Positions 6,284 through 8,012 of a stretch of DNA of 8,012 bases are shown here, piece by piece; positions within the stretch are counted from its first letter, which is position 1; each line of letters starts with the position of its first letter. Source of the stretch: Tardiphaga sp. GTDB lineage: Bacteria > Pseudomonadota > Alphaproteobacteria > Rhizobiales > Xanthobacteraceae. Both the position numbers and the translations under genes were made by a program. The stretch is from positions 1-8,012 of the forward strand of contig JAQGJY010000400.1 in NCBI GenBank assembly GCA_028290325.1, in the 5' to 3' direction. The notes below the pieces were generated by a model. The model searched no databases. It was not told the DNA's origin and saw nothing but the letters and a program-made list of their open reading frames with translations.

Positions 6284-7258
6284 CTCGCGTTCCTCGGATT
6301 GCTCGGCGTCCCATCCTCGGCTTTTGCCGATCTCAAGCTCTGCAACCGCATGAGCTACGTCATCGAGGCCGCGATCGGCATCGATGACAAGAGCGCCACC
6401 GCGACACGCGGCTGGTTTCGCATCGATCCCGCGCAATGCCGCGTCGTGTTGCAAGGCGCGCTGACGGCGGATCGCATCTTGTTGAATGCCCGGGCGCTCG
6501 GCGTCTATGGCGCGTCGCCGCTGCCACAAAGCGGCGCCGACACGTTGTGCATCGCGCCGGATAATTTCGTCATCGCCGCCGCCCGGCAATGCCGCAGCGG
6601 CCAGACGCCGGCGCCATTCACCGCGATCAAGCCGACGCAGACCGACGACGGCCATCTTGTCGCCTATCTGGCCGAAGACAGCGAATATGACGACGAACAG
6701 GCCAAGCTCGCCGCGATTCAGCGCCTGCTGGTGATCGCGGGCTACGATGCGGCGCCGATCGATGGCGTGGATGGACCGAAGACGCAAAGCGCGCTGGCGG
6801 CATTTCTGAAAAGCCGTGGTCTCGGCAACGACGTCGTCAACGCGCCAAACTTTTTCGAGACGATGGTCAATGCCGTGCAGGTCCCATCGCCGACCGGGCT
6901 GACATGGTGCAACGACACCCCGCACAAGGTCATGGCCGCCGTCGCGACCGACGACGGCAAGGTGGTCACCAGTCGCGGCTGGTATCGCATCGAGCCCGGC
7001 AAGTGCCTGCATCCCGATGTCACCGGCCAGCCGAAACAGATCTTCAGTTTTGCCGAAGCGGTCGATGCCGAGAACCGCGTGATCAGGGTCAAGGATCGTC
7101 CGTTGAATTGGGGCGGTGGCAAAACGCTGTGCACGCGCGAAAGCAAATTCGAGGTCGCTGACCAAGGCGATTGTGGCGGGCGCGGGCTGTCGGCGACCGG
7201 CTTCGCGCCGGTCGATATCAGCGGCGGCGGCAAGACCTTGCGATTCGCGCTGCCGTGA
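6278..7258 (+). CDS. exported protein with two DUF1036 copies and a peptidoglycan-binding-like middle
   Basis: Counted from ATG 6278 it has 326 residues. A hydrophobic signal peptide MMLAFLGLLGVPSSAFA ends in an AxA cleavage site, placing the mature protein DLKLCNR... outside the cytoplasm. The first DUF1036 copy (about 18-130) and second copy (about 207-326) align by eye. RGWFRIDPAQC matches RGWYRIEPGKC, and each copy has four cysteines in matching order. Between them, AAIQRLLVIAGYDAAPIDG and GPKTQSALAAFL (about 145-180) resemble a peptidoglycan_binding_1 repeat. The role is unknown; a cell-envelope location is likely. The start is uncertain: the frame stays open to a GTG at 6134 overlapping the argB stop, and to an ATG at 6182. 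Both lie in or before the repeat element and give repeat-derived N-termini. ATG 6281 is also possible. Confidence 0.78.
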   Translation: MMLAFLGLLGVPSSAFADLKLCNRMSYVIEAAIGIDDKSATATRGWFRIDPAQCRVVLQGALTADRILLNARALGVYGASPLPQSGADTLCIAPDNFVIAAARQCRSGQTPAPFTAIKPTQTDDGHLVAYLAEDSEYDDEQAKLAAIQRLLVIAGYDAAPIDGVDGPKTQSALAAFLKSRGLGNDVVNAPNFFETMVNAVQVPSPTGLTWCNDTPHKVMAAVATDDGKVVTSRGWYRIEPGKCLHPDVTGQPKQIFSFAEAVDAENRVIRVKDRPLNWGGGKTLCTRESKFEVADQGDCGGRGLSATGFAPVDISGGGKTLRFALP

Positions 7259-7403
7259 TGTTTCAACAGCGGGCACAACGCTCCTTCCCTCTCCCCCGTG
7301 CGGGAGAGGGAGACTTTGCCCAGCAAAGTCGCGCAATCGCGCGGCTGACCGATCCACCCTCTCGCGCAACCGGAGAGGGAAGAAAGAGCGACTTCGCCTG
7401 TCC
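7259..7403. other. intergenic gap occupied by a palindromic element
   Basis: The 145-nt gap between the DUF1036 gene and the HAD hydrolase gene is almost filled by the palindromic element at 7284-7382. About 20 nt remain before the ATG at 7404, and these show no strong ribosome binding site and no clear promoter. Confidence 0.5.
7284..7382. repeat. four-arm palindromic repeat element
   Basis: Four related arms are visible. Arm A is TCCCTCTCCC (7286-7295), B is GGGAGAGGGA (7302-7311), C is CCCTCTC (7357-7363) and D is GAGAGGG (7373-7379). A:B and C:D form local hairpins (10 and 7 bp). The ends CTTCCCTCTCC (7284-7294) and GGAGAGGGAAG (7372-7382) form an 11-bp terminal inverted repeat. Inside is a perfect hairpin, GACTTTGC-CCA-GCAAAGTC (7312-7330). 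CCCTCTCC-type palindromes of this kind are, as I recall, common intergenic repeats in this bacterial family. It may also reduce read-through into the next gene, but there is no U-tract. Confidence 0.6.
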
Positions 7404-8012
7404 ATGACAATCATCATCCCCCGCATCTTCGCTCATATCGACACCTGGGTGTTCGATCTCGACAACACGCTGTATCCGCATCACGTCAATCTGTGGCAGC
7501 AGGTCGATGTCCGCATTCGCGAATTCGTCGCGCGGTCGCTCAACATCGCCCAGGACGACGCCTACAGGGTGCAGAAGGATTATTATCGGCGCTATGGCAC
7601 CACGATGCGCGGCATGATGACCGAGCACGGCATCTCGGCCGACGAATTCCTCGCTTACGTCCATGAGATCGACCATTCGCCGCTGGAGCCGAATCCGGCG
7701 ATGGGCGCGGCGATCGCCGCGTTGCCCGGCCGCAAGCTGATATTGACCAATGGCTCCCGCGCCCATGCCGGCAAGGTGCTGGAACGACTCGGCATCACCG
7801 AACAGTTCGAGGCGGTGTTCGACATCATCGCCGCCGAGCTCGAGCCGAAGCCGGCGCCCGCGACCTACGACAAGTTCTTGCGCCTGCACGATGTCGATCC
7901 GGCGCGCGCCGCGATGTTCGAGGATCTCGCGCGCAACCTGGTGGTGCCGCACGCTCTCGGCATGACGACGGTTTTGGTGGTGCCCGATGGCAGCAAGGAT
8001 GTTGTGCGCGAG
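7404..8012 (+). CDS. HAD-superfamily hydrolase, pyrimidine 5'-nucleotidase type (C-terminus cut by window edge)
   Basis: There are 203 codons before the window ends. HAD motif I is VFDLDNTLY, with nucleophile Asp18 and acid/base Asp20. The helical cap holds YYRRYGTTMRGMMTEHG. Motif II is LILTNGS (Thr115-Asn116), motif III is the lysine in ELEPKPAP (Lys149), and motif IV is MFEDLARNLVVPHALGM with Glu173-Asp174. The TLYP...YGTT...EDLARN pattern matches the pyrimidine 5'-nucleotidase (yeast SDT1-like) branch, which dephosphorylates UMP/CMP and related phosphates; substrate is inferred from the family. All four catalytic motifs are within the window, so only a short C-terminal piece should be missing. 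ATG 7404 is the first good start after the palindromic element. Confidence 0.9.
   Translation, partial: MTIIIPRIFAHIDTWVFDLDNTLYPHHVNLWQQVDVRIREFVARSLNIAQDDAYRVQKDYYRRYGTTMRGMMTEHGISADEFLAYVHEIDHSPLEPNPAMGAAIAALPGRKLILTNGSRAHAGKVLERLGITEQFEAVFDIIAAELEPKPAPATYDKFLRLHDVDPARAAMFEDLARNLVVPHALGMTTVLVVPDGSKDVVRE

Noticed and set aside
1..8012. A new defence, mobile or biosynthetic system
   Set aside because: Apart from the sensor kinase and the envelope protein, the genes belong to known housekeeping or widespread families; I found no CRISPR array, integrase, transposase gene or toxin-antitoxin pair.

Overview
The window reads as chromosomal DNA of an alphaproteobacterium, most likely in the Bradyrhizobium / Rhodopseudomonas / Nitrobacter group (Nitrobacteraceae). 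Three things point there: the high-GC codon usage; the gene order rpmH-rnpA-yidC-engB-(small membrane gene)-argB; and two palindromic intergenic elements of a kind I associate with that family. The placement rests on recalled family resemblance, not on a search. The region is mainly conserved housekeeping sequence. I found no phage, IS, CRISPR or defence genes, and no new multi-gene system.

Layout. Positions 1-1130 hold most of a membrane-bound sensor histidine kinase on the minus strand, cut by the left edge inside its ATPase domain. A 359-bp divergent gap follows, with a good sigma-70-type promoter (1279-1307) and a leader of roughly 175 nt. A run of plus-strand genes then begins: rpmH (L34, GTG start), rnpA (RNase P protein), yidC (membrane insertase), engB/yihA (ribosome-assembly GTPase), a DUF423-type membrane protein overlapping engB by ATGA, and argB (N-acetylglutamate kinase). 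After argB comes an exported two-copy DUF1036 protein, then a palindromic element, then a HAD-superfamily hydrolase of the pyrimidine 5'-nucleotidase type, cut by the right edge.

How the genes work together. rpmH, rnpA, yidC and engB form a classical growth-linked cluster: ribosomal protein, tRNA processing, membrane protein insertion and 50S assembly. argB (arginine synthesis) is carried on the same strand after a 79-bp gap. The intergenic gaps from rnpA onward contain hairpins but no convincing U-tract terminator, so read-through from the rpmH promoter is plausible.

The most interesting items are not the core genes. (i) The exported protein after argB has two DUF1036 copies with matching four-cysteine patterns around a peptidoglycan-binding-like segment. 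(ii) A palindromic repeat lies between argB and that gene, and its right arm forms the gene's likely start codons. (iii) A four-arm palindromic element at 7284-7382 can fold in two mutually exclusive ways. (iv) The yidC-engB spacer is densely structured.
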